This document shows, piece after piece, positions 50,301 to 60,163 of a DNA stretch of 64,000 nucleotides; within the stretch, counting starts at the first letter, position 1; each line of letters begins with the position of its first letter. The notes under the pieces are model-generated. The model worked only from the letters and a program-made list of their open reading frames with translations, ran no database searches and was not told the DNA's origin. Source of the DNA: Candidatus Methylopumilus sp. (GTDB lineage Bacteria; Pseudomonadota; Gammaproteobacteria; Burkholderiales; Methylophilaceae); assembly GCA_009693175.1 (NCBI GenBank), contig SHXT01000003.1:21130-85129 (forward strand), given 5' to 3'. Made by a program: the position numbers and the translations under genes.

Positions 50301-52014
50301 GAACTGGTTGATTGGTTTCAAGACGTGTTGTAGGTTTGGTTTCTTCAATCGCTAATAAATTAGGTTTAGGCCCAATGAATGTCACAAGCGACATCACGAG
50401 CTCTTCACGAATAGCATCAATCGGTGGATTAGTCACTTGTGCAAAGAGTTGTTTAAAATAGTTGTAAATGATTTTTGGTTTTTTAGATAACACAGGAAGT
50501 GCTGCATCATTACCCATCGAGCCCGCATTTTCTTCACCATTTGCAATCATCGGTTGCAAAATAAATTTAATATCTTCCTGTGTGTAACCAAAACTTTGTT
50601 GTGTATCAAGGAGTGATGCGGTGAGTTCAACTTTGCTATTTGTTTTTGGAAAGTCGCCTAAAAAATAACGTGAGCTATCAATCCACTGGCGGTAGGGTTT
50701 ATGTGTCGCTAATTCTTTTTTAACTTCCTCATCATCAATGATGCGGCCTGATTCGGTATCAATGAGAAGCATCTTACCTGGCTGCAGACGCCATTTTTTA
50801 ATAATTTTTTCTTGCGGAAATTGCAGTACACCCATTTCAGATGCCATCATAACGACACCATCGTCTGTCATTAAATAACGTGCTGGACGTAATCCGTTTC
50901 GATCTAACGTAGCCCCAATTATGCGTCCATCAGTAAATGCCACTGCTGCTGGACCATCCCACGGCTCCATTAAAGCTGCATGATATTCATAAAACGCGCG
51001 ACGATCTTCATTCATCATAGAATTTCCAGACCACGCCTCAGGGATCAACATCATCATCGCGTGTGGAAGACTATATCCCCCTGCGACTAATAATTCTAAA
51101 CAGTTATCAAAACATGCAGAGTCTGATTGACCTTCAACAATGAGGGGCCAAAGTTTTTCGAGATCATCACCTAATAAATGTGATTGCATACTTTCATGTC
51201 GAGCACGCATCCAATTCACATTTCCTTGCACGGTATTAATTTCACCATTGTGCGCAATCATTCTAAAAGGATGTGCTAAATCCCAAGCTGGAAAAGTGTT
51301 GGTTGAAAAACGTTGATGGACTAAAGCTAAAGCAGATTTCACACGCTCATCTCTCAAATCTGGATAGTAAGTACTGACTTCATTTGCAAGCAGCATACCT
51401 TTGTACACAATGGTACGGCTTGAAAGAGATGGTATATAAAACTGTGCGGGATCATCTAATCCTAATTTCTTAACGCTATGTTCAATACGTTTACGGATAA
51501 CAAAAAGTTTTCGTTCAAAATGGTTTTGATCTTGTATCTCTTTACCTTGAGCAATGATCACTTGTTTAATCTTGGGCTCTAAAGCTTTTGCAGCATCTGC
51601 AATATTAGAATTGTTGGTAGGCACATCACGCCAACTTAGAAATACTTGGCCTTCTTCTTTGATAGTGTCCGTAATAATTTTTTCACACTGATTTTTATGT
51701 GCAGTTGATTGCGGGAAAAAAATAAGACCGCATGCGTATTGACCGGGTTTGGGCAAATCAATGGATAATTTTTTTGCTTCATCTCGAAGAAGCCCATCTG
51801 GCATTTGAATCAAAATACCTGCACCATCACCTAATTTAGGGTCGTATCCTGTTGCACCTCGATGTGTGAGATTCGTTAAGATTTGAAGACCTTGGGCCAC
51901 GATTACGTGACTTTTGCTACCATGGATGTTCGCGACAAAGCCAACACCACAGGCATCATGTTCATTTTTAGGGTTGTAGAGACCTTGTTGCTCAGGTCTT
52001 TCGAATTGAGTCAT
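47386..52014 (-). CDS. gltB: Glutamate synthase large subunit
   Basis: A 1542-residue enzyme, the normal length for bacterial GltB. The order is: glutaminase domain with catalytic Cys22 ([10 protein letters not shown], so the first 21 residues would be removed or tolerated), central domain, FMN-binding synthase domain with [18 protein letters not shown] and the 3Fe-4S cysteines in [19 protein letters not shown], and the C-terminal GXGXG beta-helix domain. It takes amide nitrogen from glutamine, produced from ammonium entering through AmtB. It is the first gene of gltB-gltD. Confidence 0.97.
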   Translation of the reverse strand: MTQFERPEQQGLYNPKNEHDACGVGFVANIHGSKSHVIVAQGLQILTNLTHRGATGYDPKLGDGAGILIQMPDGLLRDEAKKLSIDLPKPGQYACGLIFFPQSTAHKNQCEKIITDTIKEEGQVFLSWRDVPTNNSNIADAAKALEPKIKQVIIAQGKEIQDQNHFERKLFVIRKRIEHSVKKLGLDDPAQFYIPSLSSRTIVYKGMLLANEVSTYYPDLRDERVKSALALVHQRFSTNTFPAWDLAHPFRMIAHNGEINTVQGNVNWMRARHESMQSHLLGDDLEKLWPLIVEGQSDSACFDNCLELLVAGGYSLPHAMMMLIPEAWSGNSMMNEDRRAFYEYHAALMEPWDGPAAVAFTDGRIIGATLDRNGLRPARYLMTDDGVVMMASEMGVLQFPQEKIIKKWRLQPGKMLLIDTESGRIIDDEEVKKELATHKPYRQWIDSSRYFLGDFPKTNSKVELTASLLDTQQSFGYTQEDIKFILQPMIANGEENAGSMGNDAALPVLSKKPKIIYNYFKQLFAQVTNPPIDAIREELVMSLVTFIGPKPNLLAIEETKPTTRLETNQPVLTLDDLEQLKHISKLTKNAYQSLVLDITYDVKGLKKDDAYGMKKAIDILRQDAHKAVKDGYNILILSDRNQSKDRVAIPALLAISATHQYLVKEGLRTNTGLVVDTGSAREVHHFALLGGYGAEAICPWLAYESMNALTADHEIAKKNFIKSISKGLYKVMSKMGISTYQSYCGAQIFEAVGLNSQLINAYFKGTVTNIEGIGIEEIAEETMRIHQSAFGSDPVLANALDAGGEYAFRVRGEEHMWTPDSIAKLQHATRTNQYTTYKEYAALINNQTKRQMTLRGLFKFKTINQAVALDEVEPAKEIVKRFATGAMSLGSISTEAHTTLAIAMNRIGGKSNTGEGGEDAKRFLTLDKDNTLANIIGLHLIERDIKLKKGDSLRSRIKQVASGRFGVTAEYLSSADQIQIKMAQGAKPGEGGQIPGYKVSPYIAKLRFSVPGVGLISPPPHHDIYSIEDLAQLIHDLKNANPSASISVKLVSETGVGTVAAGVAKAKSDHIVIAGHDGGTGASPISSLKHAGTPWEIGLAETQQTLVLNRLRGRVIVQVDGQMKTGRDVVIGALLGADEFGFATAPLVVQGCIMMRKCHLNTCPVGVATQDPKLRKRFTGQPEHVVNYFFFVAEEVRELMASLGIRKFNDLIGRADLLDTEAGIKHWKIHGLDFSKIFFLPNIEKEVSRRNTEVQSHGLEHALDNELIRLAKNALEKREKVSINLPIVNTNRTVGTMLSHEIAKRFGHQGLPHDTISITLNGTAGQSFAAFLAQGISIELIGEGNDYVAKGLCGGRVVIKPPKTFKAKSHENIIVGNTVMYGATTGESYFSGVAGERFCVRNSGASAVVEGVGNHGCEYMTGGTVVVLGNTGQNFAAGMSGGVSYVYDEDGLFEKRCNTSMVSLEKLEPQQLQTKAALHLNQPDEVILKTLIEKHLTHTQSERAKMILDNWDKTRTQFIKVMPNEYKRALNEMHLAMTKEAA

Positions 52015-52109
52015 AACTTATTACAAAAGGTTAAACGGAACCTTCAATAATAATGCCTAACGTCTTGTAATTCAACATTTATTAAGAAAAATGACCGTAG
52101 TTTTTAGGA

Positions 52110-53390
52110 TTATTTAAGGGCTTGAAAAACTTCTTTCGCCGCCTCAATTGTTTGATGAATATCCTCTGCGCTATGCGCTTGAGAGACAAAGCCTGCTTCA
52201 AATGCTGAAGGGCCAAAATAAAAACCTGATTGCAACATGTGATGAAAGAATTGATTGAACTGATCTTTATTACTTTTCATAATTTCATCAAAGCTTGTTG
52301 GTGCTTTTTCACTAAAGTAAATGCCAAACATGCCACCGACCGATTGTGCACTAAATGCCACACCGAGATCTTGTGCGGCTTTCACTAAACCATCTACCAG
52401 CGATTTGGTTTTAGAAGTTAACTCTTCATAAAAGTGTTGCGCTTGAATTTGTTTTAAGGTCGCTAAGCCTGCTGCAACAGCCACAGGGTTCCCAGACAAT
52501 GTGCCTGCTTGATAGACCGGACCTAGGGGAGCCAAGCATTGCATAATGTCACGTCGTCCACCAAATGCACCCACGGGTAATCCACCGCCTATCACTTTAC
52601 CTAATGTCGTTAAATCAGGTGTGATGCCATAGAGCGCTTGTGCCCCACCTAAAGCAACTCTAAAGCCTGTCATCACCTCATCAAAAATTAAAATCGCGCC
52701 ATGTTGCGTACAAAGTTCACGCAAAGTTTTTAAGAATTCCATATGCGGAACAATAAGATTCATATTGCCCACAACCGGCTCAATGATGACCGTTGCAATC
52801 GTGTCACCTTTTTCTTTAAAAAGTTTTTTTAAAGCCTCCACATCATTATAAGGAAGGGTTAATGTATGTTTTGCGACATCTTCTGGAACGCCTGCTGAAC
52901 TTGGTTCCCCAAAGGTAAGTAATCCTGAGCCTGCTTTAACAAGCAGTGCGTCTGAATGTCCGTGGTAACAACCTTCAAATTTAACCAAGGTATCTCTTTT
53001 AGTAAATCCGCGTGCAACACGAATTGCACTCATGGTGGCTTCAGTCCCAGAGCTTGTAAGCCTCACCTGCTCAATACTTGGCATAAGTTTCACAAGTAAC
53101 TCCGCCATCTCAAGCTCACGTTGAGTCGGTGCACCAAATGACAAGCTATCAAACGAAGCTTCTTGCACGGCCTTAATAACCTCAGGATGGGCATGGCCTA
53201 AAATCATGGGGCCCCATGAATTGATGTAATCGATGTACTCTCGACCATCTTCGTCCCATAACTTACTGCCTAATCCTTTTTTAAAGAAAATGGGTGTGCC
53301 GCCTACCGATTTAAAAGCGCGCACAGGGGAATTGACGCCTCCTGGGATCACTTTTTGTGAGCGTTCGAAAAGACTTTTATTTTGACTCAT
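52110..53390 (-). CDS. hemL: Glutamate-1-semialdehyde 2,1-aminomutase
   Basis: Makes 5-aminolevulinate from glutamate-1-semialdehyde, the C5 route to haem. The 426-residue class III PLP enzyme has PLP lysine Lys265 ([17 protein letters not shown]), the Asp in [10 protein letters not shown] (residue 237), [11 protein letters not shown] near residue 140, and the hallmark [16 protein letters not shown] at the start. The length is typical. It follows thiE with a six-base gap, so the unit thiD-thiE-hemL is likely one transcript, as in other betaproteobacteria. Confidence 0.97.
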   Translation of the reverse strand: MSQNKSLFERSQKVIPGGVNSPVRAFKSVGGTPIFFKKGLGSKLWDEDGREYIDYINSWGPMILGHAHPEVIKAVQEASFDSLSFGAPTQRELEMAELLVKLMPSIEQVRLTSSGTEATMSAIRVARGFTKRDTLVKFEGCYHGHSDALLVKAGSGLLTFGEPSSAGVPEDVAKHTLTLPYNDVEALKKLFKEKGDTIATVIIEPVVGNMNLIVPHMEFLKTLRELCTQHGAILIFDEVMTGFRVALGGAQALYGITPDLTTLGKVIGGGLPVGAFGGRRDIMQCLAPLGPVYQAGTLSGNPVAVAAGLATLKQIQAQHFYEELTSKTKSLVDGLVKAAQDLGVAFSAQSVGGMFGIYFSEKAPTSFDEIMKSNKDQFNQFFHHMLQSGFYFGPSAFEAGFVSQAHSAEDIHQTIEAAKEVFQALK

Positions 53391-53396
53391 GATGAT

Positions 53397-54023
53397 TTAA
53401 TGAAACATAGATGACAATGTTTCTGCAGTTTCCTTAATAGAGTTAGCTTCATAAAGACTGGTAATGACAGCGATCGCGTCTATACCTGTCTTGATTACAT
53501 CCTTAGCATTATTCACATCAATGCCACCAATTGCAACGATAGGAATGTCTATTTTTAAACGCGCTTCTTTTAAGAAATCTAAGCTTACCCTGGGTGCATA
53601 GGGTTTTGTGAGCGTTGGATAGACGGCACCGAAGGCTACGTAACTCGCATTTAAAGATTCCGCGTGCAGGGCCCGAGGTAATTCGTTGTAGCAAGAAACG
53701 CCAATCATCGCATCGGGACCTAATATCAGCCTTGCTTCTTCAATGCTCTTATCAGTTTTACCTAAATGAACCCCGTGGGCACCTAACGCGCGACATAAAT
53801 CGACATCATCGTTCACAATGCATAAAACATCGTAATTAGAACAAAGACGTAAGATAGCATCACATTGCTGCATTTTAACGACATGATCATGTATTTTGCT
53901 GCGATATTGAATAATGGTTACCCCACCTTCAATGGCTAATTCTGTTTTTTGAATAAGGCTATCTAAATCCGCTGTATCCGGGGTGACAGCGTATAAACCT
54001 CTAATGGTGAATGAATCGTGCAT
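53397..54023 (-). CDS. thiE: Thiamine-phosphate synthase
   Basis: Joins hydroxymethylpyrimidine diphosphate and thiazole phosphate to thiamine phosphate. The protein (208 residues from the ATG at 54023) has the ThiE motifs GLYAVTPDT, QYRSKIHD, VNDDVDLCRALGAHGVHLGK, GVSCYNELP, YVAFGAVYPT and VAIGGIDVNN. The start at 54023 gives the usual family length; a longer frame begins at 54095 but lies inside the thiD end. Either way it overlaps thiD, so the two are translated together. Confidence 0.95.
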   Translation of the reverse strand: MHDSFTIRGLYAVTPDTADLDSLIQKTELAIEGGVTIIQYRSKIHDHVVKMQQCDAILRLCSNYDVLCIVNDDVDLCRALGAHGVHLGKTDKSIEEARLILGPDAMIGVSCYNELPRALHAESLNASYVAFGAVYPTLTKPYAPRVSLDFLKEARLKIDIPIVAIGGIDVNNAKDVIKTGIDAIAVITSLYEANSIKETAETLSSMFH

Positions 54024-54840
54024 ATTCCAAATCGTCATCATGGGCCCAAAAAAGTCGATCTGGAATAAATTGCCCCATACCGGGCTTAAATCCATGCTTT
54101 AAAGATTGCCAAGTAAATCGTTGTCCCTCTTGAATCGCTTCTTCGAGTGATGACCCTAAAGCCATACAACCTGCAATGGCTGAAGCCAAAGTGCAGCCTG
54201 AGCCGTGATAACTGCCTACCAATCGCTCCCAGTTATAACTTTTTATTTTTCCATGCTCATTATATAAAGTATTAATCACTTCAGTCGTGATTTCATGTGC
54301 TCCTGTAATTAACACTTCCTGACAGCCTGTATTGATAAGTCTTTCAGCACACTCATCTAAACTTGCATCGCCAAAATCATCACTGTCTTTAAAAGCCAAG
54401 CGTCTTGCTTCAATGCTATTCGGTGTAATGAGCGTTGCTTGAGATAACAAAAGATCTGACATCGCGTTGATCATGTCATTTGTCACTAAGACATCGCCTC
54501 GACCCGAAGCTAATACGGGATCCATGATGAGTGGCACATGAGGATAATCCGCAACAATTTCTGCAATCATTGCGATCGTTTCAACACTTCCCAATAAACC
54601 TAATTTAAATGCTGCGATTTCCATGTCTTCTAGAAGGGCGCGTGCTTGATCGTTTACCCAATCGGCATCAAAAGCCATCATGCTTTCAACACCCGATGTA
54701 TCTTGCACTGTGATCGCGGTCGTCACGGATAAAGGATGGCAGCCTAAACTCGCCAAAGTTAAAACGTCCGCTTGAAGTCCAGCGCCACATGTCGGATCGG
54801 TCGCCGAGAAAGTCATCACACAAGGAGGATTTTTTTTCAT
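54001..54840 (-). CDS. thiD: Hydroxymethylpyrimidine/phosphomethylpyrimidine kinase
   Basis: Phosphorylates hydroxymethylpyrimidine twice for thiamine synthesis. The 279-residue ribokinase-fold protein shows SATDPTCGAGLQADVLTLASLG at the start (visible in two halves), the substrate segment VTTAITVQDTSGV, MDPVLASGRGD, LITPNSIEA, and the ATP-site GSYHGSGCTLASAIAG near residue 215 with its catalytic Cys. Its end overlaps thiE. A tRNA gene lies just upstream on the same strand. There is no TPP riboswitch in the short leader. Confidence 0.95.
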   Translation of the reverse strand: MKKNPPCVMTFSATDPTCGAGLQADVLTLASLGCHPLSVTTAITVQDTSGVESMMAFDADWVNDQARALLEDMEIAAFKLGLLGSVETIAMIAEIVADYPHVPLIMDPVLASGRGDVLVTNDMINAMSDLLLSQATLITPNSIEARRLAFKDSDDFGDASLDECAERLINTGCQEVLITGAHEITTEVINTLYNEHGKIKSYNWERLVGSYHGSGCTLASAIAGCMALGSSLEEAIQEGQRFTWQSLKHGFKPGMGQFIPDRLFWAHDDDLEYARFIHH

Positions 54841-54857
54841 AACTATCTTTATGTTGT

Positions 54858-54931
54858 TGGAGCGGGTGACGGGAATCGAACCCGCGTATTGAGCTTGGGA
54901 AGCTCACATTCTGCCATTGAATTACACCCGC
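54858..54931 (-). tRNA. tRNA-Gly (anticodon CCC)
   Basis: The minus strand folds as a complete tRNA: acceptor GCGGGTG / CACCCGC, D-arm with ATTC and GAAT, anticodon stem TGAGC / GCTCA around the loop TTCCCAA (anticodon CCC), the T-arm CGGGTTCGATTCCCG, and an encoded CCA (TGG at 54858-54860 on the plus strand). It resembles the E. coli glyU product. It sits between priA and thiD. Confidence 0.96.
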
Positions 54932-54985
54932 CCAATATCTTAAAACTCTATTTTAGTTGGATTGAAGCTTCACTCATAGCAAAAC

Positions 54986-57196
54986 TTAAAACTCGATGGG
55001 ATCCACATCTACCACCCATTTGACTTTTTGACCTAATTTGTTTTCACGTAAATAAGGTACCCAGTCATCTAAAAGTTTCTGTAAGGCTCCGCGTGAAGTC
55101 GCTTGCAAAACAAGTTGTGCACGTTCCATGCCTTTTAAGCGCTCCATGATAGGACGCACCGGATGATACACGGTCACCTGATTACTTAACGATCTTGCTT
55201 TTTCCATCGCATCATTTAAAAATTGCATCACGTGTGTGAGTTGATGTGCCTCCCCTTTTAAAAGCACTAAAAATGCGAAAGGGGTTAACTCAGCTAATTC
55301 TCTTTCTTTTAAAAGTTCATGCGCGAAATGCTCGTAATCATGCGTTTTTAACGCGGCAAATAATGGGTGATTAGGAAATGCCGTTTGAATATAAACTTCA
55401 CCTTTAATATGCGATCTCCCTGCACGCCCGCTCACCTGCATCAATTGTGAAAACAAACGCTCACTTGCTCTGAAGTCAGGACTATATAAAGCCTGATCAG
55501 TATCCAAGACACCGACTAAACTTAATTGAGGAAAGTCGTGGCCTTTGGATAGCATTTGTGTGCCAATCAAGATATCAATCTTGCGATTTTTCATATTTAA
55601 AAATAAATCATTGAGCGCTTCTTTTGTTCTCGTCGAATCACGATCCACTCTTAAGATACGCGCTTCTGGAAAAAATTCTTTTAAAGTTTCTTCAATACGT
55701 TGCGTGCCCAACCCTGTCGGATAAAGATCGGTATTGCCACATGATGGACATTGCAGTGGCATTTTTTCATCATGCCCGCAGTGATGACAACGCAAACGTT
55801 TTTGATTTAAATGCACAACCAAACGACTGCTGCAACGATGACAACGTCCAGTCCACTGACACGATGCACATAAAAGTACCGGTGCAAATCCACGCCTATT
55901 AATAAAGATAAGACTTTGTTCTTGTTTTGTTAAGCGATCACGCATGGCCTCAATTAAATAAGGCGAAAACCCTTTGATAGTGTTTGACTTTGCAATGTCG
56001 ATGCATTGAATGTTGGGTAATTTAGATGCTTCAACTGCACGCGATGTGAGTTTTAAAAATCCAAATTTTTTAACATCTTTTGTATGTAACGCATTAAACC
56101 AAGTTTCAAGCGATGGTGTAGCGGTGCCCATCACAATCGGAATATTTTCTGACTTAGCACGAAAAATCGCGACATCACGTGCGTGATAACGTAAACCTTC
56201 TTGTTGTTTAAAGGATGCATCATGCTCTTCGTCAATGATGATGAGAGATAAATGCGGCATCGGTGTAAACACACTTAAACGTGTGCCGATCACAATATGT
56301 GCTTTACCTCCTTTAGCTAATCTCCAATGCGTAAGACGTTCGTTATCCGTCAAATGGCTATGCAGAGTCACCAAAGAAAATTTTTGAAAACGCGATCTGA
56401 AACGACTCTCGAGTTGTGGTGTTAAATTTATTTCTGGCACCAACACCAGCACCTGGGCATTTTCTTTTTTTAATGACTCTTCGATTAAACGAATATAAAC
56501 TTCTGTTTTTCCGCTACCTGTAATGCCAAAAAGTAGCCAGGGATGAAAACGATCTTTCGTTTTTAATATCGCGTCGAATGCTGCTTGTTGATCTTCATTA
56601 AGTGAAGGTATCGTAGCTTTTGTTAAATCACGAGCATCTTCTAATTTTACTTCTTCTTTTTCAATCCAACCCATGCCGTCTAAAGTCTCCATGGCTTTCT
56701 TCCAAGTAGGACTTATAGAGCGAAGACTTGCCTCATCAAGTAAAGTCGCATCAATGAGTGCCATCACAATTCTTTTTAAAATAGTTTGTCGAAGTGATAA
56801 ATGATCAACGCCTAATTGAATGGCCTTGGGTGTTAAGCGGTAAAGATATTTTTTCGCCATTGCTTTTTTATCCGTCTGTTTTAAACGCGACGGTACCGCA
56901 GATAAAATTGTTTGACCTAAAGGATAGTGATAATACTGGCTACAAAATTGAAAAAGCTTAAAACTTGCTTCATCAAAAATGATCTCATCATCTAAGCGAA
57001 TAATCGATTTTAATTTCTTAGCTTCGATAGTCGATTGGTTTGCGATACCCACCACGACCCCTACCATTTTGCGAGGCCCAAAAGGTACCACCACATACTG
57101 ACCTATTTTAGCGTCCATACGATCGGTCGAATAATCGAAGACACGATCTAATGGCACATCGAGGGCAACTTTTAAGATATGGAATGCTTCTGTCAT
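54986..57196 (-). CDS. priA: Primosomal protein N' (replication restart helicase PriA)
   Basis: A 736-residue helicase that reloads the replisome on stalled forks. It has the N-terminal 3'-DNA-binding and winged-helix regions (residues 1-190), Walker A GITGSGKT (224-231), DEEH box (322-325), a zinc-binding insert with eight cysteines in four CxxC pairs (near residues 435-480, CASC, CHRC, CHHC and CPSC), and the C-terminal helicase motif with SGRAGRS. The length is typical. It is divergent from argS and ends shortly before the tRNA gene. Confidence 0.97.
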   Translation of the reverse strand: MTEAFHILKVALDVPLDRVFDYSTDRMDAKIGQYVVVPFGPRKMVGVVVGIANQSTIEAKKLKSIIRLDDEIIFDEASFKLFQFCSQYYHYPLGQTILSAVPSRLKQTDKKAMAKKYLYRLTPKAIQLGVDHLSLRQTILKRIVMALIDATLLDEASLRSISPTWKKAMETLDGMGWIEKEEVKLEDARDLTKATIPSLNEDQQAAFDAILKTKDRFHPWLLFGITGSGKTEVYIRLIEESLKKENAQVLVLVPEINLTPQLESRFRSRFQKFSLVTLHSHLTDNERLTHWRLAKGGKAHIVIGTRLSVFTPMPHLSLIIIDEEHDASFKQQEGLRYHARDVAIFRAKSENIPIVMGTATPSLETWFNALHTKDVKKFGFLKLTSRAVEASKLPNIQCIDIAKSNTIKGFSPYLIEAMRDRLTKQEQSLIFINRRGFAPVLLCASCQWTGRCHRCSSRLVVHLNQKRLRCHHCGHDEKMPLQCPSCGNTDLYPTGLGTQRIEETLKEFFPEARILRVDRDSTRTKEALNDLFLNMKNRKIDILIGTQMLSKGHDFPQLSLVGVLDTDQALYSPDFRASERLFSQLMQVSGRAGRSHIKGEVYIQTAFPNHPLFAALKTHDYEHFAHELLKERELAELTPFAFLVLLKGEAHQLTHVMQFLNDAMEKARSLSNQVTVYHPVRPIMERLKGMERAQLVLQATSRGALQKLLDDWVPYLRENKLGQKVKWVVDVDPIEF

Positions 57197-57271
57197 AGTT
57201 TTAGTTTTTAAGGGGAGCCTATCAATTTAAGTTAAAATAAACGCTTTATAATTTATCTATCATTCTAAGAC

Positions 57272-58945
57272 GTGAAATCACATCTCTTACAATTATTGTT
57301 GCCCGTGGCACAATCTATACATCCTGAGATTTTAGCTAATTCTATTCAAATGGATCGGCCAAAATCGATTGAGCATGGTGATTTTTCTACCAACTTAGCA
57401 ATGATGTTAGCTAAACCTATGAAAAAAAATCCACGTGAATTGGCAAGTCTCATTATTGAGAAGTTACCGAAATCACCTTTCATTGAAAAAGTAGAAATTG
57501 CGGGCGCTGGCTTTATTAATTTTTATTTAAGTGAAAAAGCGCGCACCTTTATTATCCATGAGATTTTAAAGAATCCTCTGACTTACGGACAAAATACTTC
57601 AGGTCATGATGACAAAGGTCACCCTCAAAAAGTCCAGATCGAATTTGTATCAGCGAATCCCACTGGACCACTTCATGTGGGACATGGTCGAGGCGCTGCC
57701 ATTGGTGATTCATTAGCAAGAATTTTAAAATTTAATGGCTGGGATGTCACGCGTGAATTTTATTATAACGATACCGGTGCGCAGATTGATAACCTCACAA
57801 AATCAGTGCATGCACGATGTCACCATATAGATCCATCGGATCCTGCATTTCCTGAAGATGGTTATCGCGGTGAATACATTGTCGACATTGCCAATGCATT
57901 CTTAAATAAAAGTGTCATTACGTGTGAAGGAAAAACGATTCATGCGTCAGGCAATATCGATGACCTCGCATCTATTCGAGCATTCAGTGTCGCTTATTTA
58001 AGACAAGAGCAAGATCAAGATTTAAATGCTTTCCACATTCAATTTGACGTCTTCACTTTAGAATCTTCTTTTTATCAACATGGTTACATTGAAAAAGTTG
58101 TTAACCAACTTATTAAAAATGGGTTTACCTATGAAGAGGACAATGCGCTTTGGTTAAAAACCACTGATTTTGGTGATGACAAAAATCGTGTGATGAAAAA
58201 ATCTGATGGTAGTTATACCTATTTTATTCCTGATATTACCTACCACCTCAATAAATGGGAGCGTGGTTTCAAACGTGTCATTAACGAACAAGGTTCTGAT
58301 CATCACAGTACAATTACGAGAGTGCGTGCAGGACTTCAAGCTTTAAAAGTGGGTATTCCAGACACTTACCCTGAATATGTACTCCATCAAATGATCACGG
58401 TCATGAAGGGCGGTGAAGAGGTTAAGCTTTCAAAACGCGCTGGCACTTATGTCACTTTGCGCGATCTCATTGATGAAGTCGGTTGTGACGCGACACGTTA
58501 TTTTTTAGTCGCTAGAAAATCTGACTCACAATTGGTGTTTGATATTGACCTCGCCAAAACACAGAATTCAGATAACCCTGTGTATTACATTCAATATGCA
58601 CATGCACGCATTGAAGGTGTATTAAAACAGTGGGGTGGAAAATTAGACGCATTACAAGATATCGATTTAAAGGGTCTTGATTCAACACAAGAGCTTATTC
58701 TGATTAAACGCTTGAATGAATTTCCTGAAATGGTATTACACGCAAGCCTTGAACTAGCCCCTCATACCATTGCGAATTATTTAAAAGACTGTGCGGCTGA
58801 TCTTCATAGCTATTATAATGACACCAAGTTTTTGGTCGCCAATGAACATGAAAAGCTTCAGCACTTAAGTCTCATCAAAGCCACACAAATTGTTTTAAAA
58901 AATGGACTTAACCTACTCGGCGTCAACGCTCCGGATAAAATGTAA
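57272..58945 (+). CDS. argS: Arginyl-tRNA synthetase
   Basis: Charges tRNA-Arg. The 557-residue class I enzyme has the ArgS additional domain (residues 1-85), the HIGH-type motif HVGHGRGA, the KMSKS-type motif VKLSKRAG near residue 386, and the DALR anticodon-binding domain from about residue 440 (QYAHARIEGVL). The frame begins at a GTG. A SPOR-domain gene follows 15 bases later, a common betaproteobacterial order. Confidence 0.96.
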   Translation: MKSHLLQLLLPVAQSIHPEILANSIQMDRPKSIEHGDFSTNLAMMLAKPMKKNPRELASLIIEKLPKSPFIEKVEIAGAGFINFYLSEKARTFIIHEILKNPLTYGQNTSGHDDKGHPQKVQIEFVSANPTGPLHVGHGRGAAIGDSLARILKFNGWDVTREFYYNDTGAQIDNLTKSVHARCHHIDPSDPAFPEDGYRGEYIVDIANAFLNKSVITCEGKTIHASGNIDDLASIRAFSVAYLRQEQDQDLNAFHIQFDVFTLESSFYQHGYIEKVVNQLIKNGFTYEEDNALWLKTTDFGDDKNRVMKKSDGSYTYFIPDITYHLNKWERGFKRVINEQGSDHHSTITRVRAGLQALKVGIPDTYPEYVLHQMITVMKGGEEVKLSKRAGTYVTLRDLIDEVGCDATRYFLVARKSDSQLVFDIDLAKTQNSDNPVYYIQYAHARIEGVLKQWGGKLDALQDIDLKGLDSTQELILIKRLNEFPEMVLHASLELAPHTIANYLKDCAADLHSYYNDTKFLVANEHEKLQHLSLIKATQIVLKNGLNLLGVNAPDKM

Positions 58946-58960
58946 TTTAAAAAGGAAGAT

Positions 58961-59527
58961 ATGGAAAAAGGTAAATCAGGTAGTTCTTTTGTCAACGGTC
59001 TCTTTATGGGCATTCTGGTAGGCATCGGCTTATCGATTGGTATCACCGTATTTATTGCCAATGGTAAAAGTCCTTTTATAAGTAAAGACACCAATGGATC
59101 ATGCATTGAAATTCAAGGCGCTGCAACCCCTAACATGGATAATGAAAATGCTCTGCAAGATCAGCCGACTAAATTCGATTTTTATAATATCTTACCTAAT
59201 GGTGATAAAGAGACGAGTGACAAAGATGCGACACAAGAGCTTAAGAATCCAGCAGTGATTCCCGCTAAAGAAGTTTATTTCTTTCAGATCGGTGCATTTT
59301 CATCTGAAAAAGATGCCGATAATATGAAGGCTAAGTTAGCCCTTCTAGGTTTTGAAGCTGTTATTCTCACGACACCGCTACCCAATAATGAAATTTCACA
59401 TAAGGTGAGAGTAGGGCCTATAACGGATGTCGCGCAGGTCATGCAAATTAAAAATGACTTAATCAAAAATAATTTTAAACCTATTTTGGTGAAAGCTGCT
59501 CTAACCAATAATAATAAAAATCTTTAA
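58961..59527 (+). CDS. SPOR domain protein (FtsN-like)
   Basis: A 188-residue bitopic inner membrane protein: a short cytoplasmic tail, one membrane helix (about residues 12-32), an acidic, Asp/Asn-rich periplasmic linker, and a C-terminal SPOR domain (about residues 105-185, FFQIGAFSSEKDADNMKAKL to VRVGPITDVAQV) that binds denuded glycan strands at the division septum. It is shorter than E. coli FtsN and could be FtsN or another SPOR protein. It follows argS and precedes a DsbA-like gene, a conserved order in related bacteria. Confidence 0.88.
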   Translation: MEKGKSGSSFVNGLFMGILVGIGLSIGITVFIANGKSPFISKDTNGSCIEIQGAATPNMDNENALQDQPTKFDFYNILPNGDKETSDKDATQELKNPAVIPAKEVYFFQIGAFSSEKDADNMKAKLALLGFEAVILTTPLPNNEISHKVRVGPITDVAQVMQIKNDLIKNNFKPILVKAALTNNNKNL

Positions 59528-59536
59528 GGAGCGCAT

Positions 59537-60163
59537 ATGAAAAAATCACTTCTAACACTTTTAATGTTTTTATCTTTTCCTATTTTTGCCGCTGAGCCAC
59601 AGATGGGGACTAACTTTGAAAAAACCGTTCAAGTGATCCCTACCGACAACAAAAATAAAATCGAAGTCATGGAGCTTTTTTGGTATGGCTGTATTCACTG
59701 CTATCAAATAGATCCCATCCTTAATGAGTGGGTCAAAAAATTACCTAAGGATGTATATTTTAAACGAGTGCCTGCTATCCCTCGTCCAGAATGGGCTCAC
59801 ATGGCAAAAGCTTTTTACGCGATGGACACATTAGGCGTCAGTGAAAAATTACATACAGCTATCTATGATGCAGTGCATAAAGAAAAAACACTTAACCCTG
59901 CTGACGAAAAAGCCATCCTTGAATGGGTGACTTTAAAATCAGGTCTTGATCGTAAAAAAGTTGATGACGCGTTTAATTCTTTCTCAATCAATGCCACGCT
60001 GAATAAAGCAGCACAAATTTTTAGAACTACTGGTGCTACCGGTGTGCCTAGTTTAGTCATTGATGGAAAATATATCACTTCAAGTACCATGGCTGGAGGC
60101 AATAACGAAGCGCTTAAGCTTGCTGACGATATCATCGCAAACATTAGGAAAGATAAAAAATAA
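59537..60163 (+). CDS. dsbA: Thiol:disulfide interchange protein DsbA
   Basis: A periplasmic oxidase introducing disulfides into exported proteins. The 208-residue protein has a signal peptide cleaved after FAA (residue 19), a thioredoxin fold with active site Cys52-Ile-His-Cys55 (WYGCIHCYQ), an inserted helical domain, and the cis-proline loop TGVPSLVIDGKY near residue 170. A GGAG site precedes the ATG. Its TAA stop (60161-60163) overlaps the probable AUA start of the next gene by two bases, and it ends in a run of lysine codons. Confidence 0.93.
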   Translation: MKKSLLTLLMFLSFPIFAAEPQMGTNFEKTVQVIPTDNKNKIEVMELFWYGCIHCYQIDPILNEWVKKLPKDVYFKRVPAIPRPEWAHMAKAFYAMDTLGVSEKLHTAIYDAVHKEKTLNPADEKAILEWVTLKSGLDRKKVDDAFNSFSINATLNKAAQIFRTTGATGVPSLVIDGKYITSSTMAGGNNEALKLADDIIANIRKDKK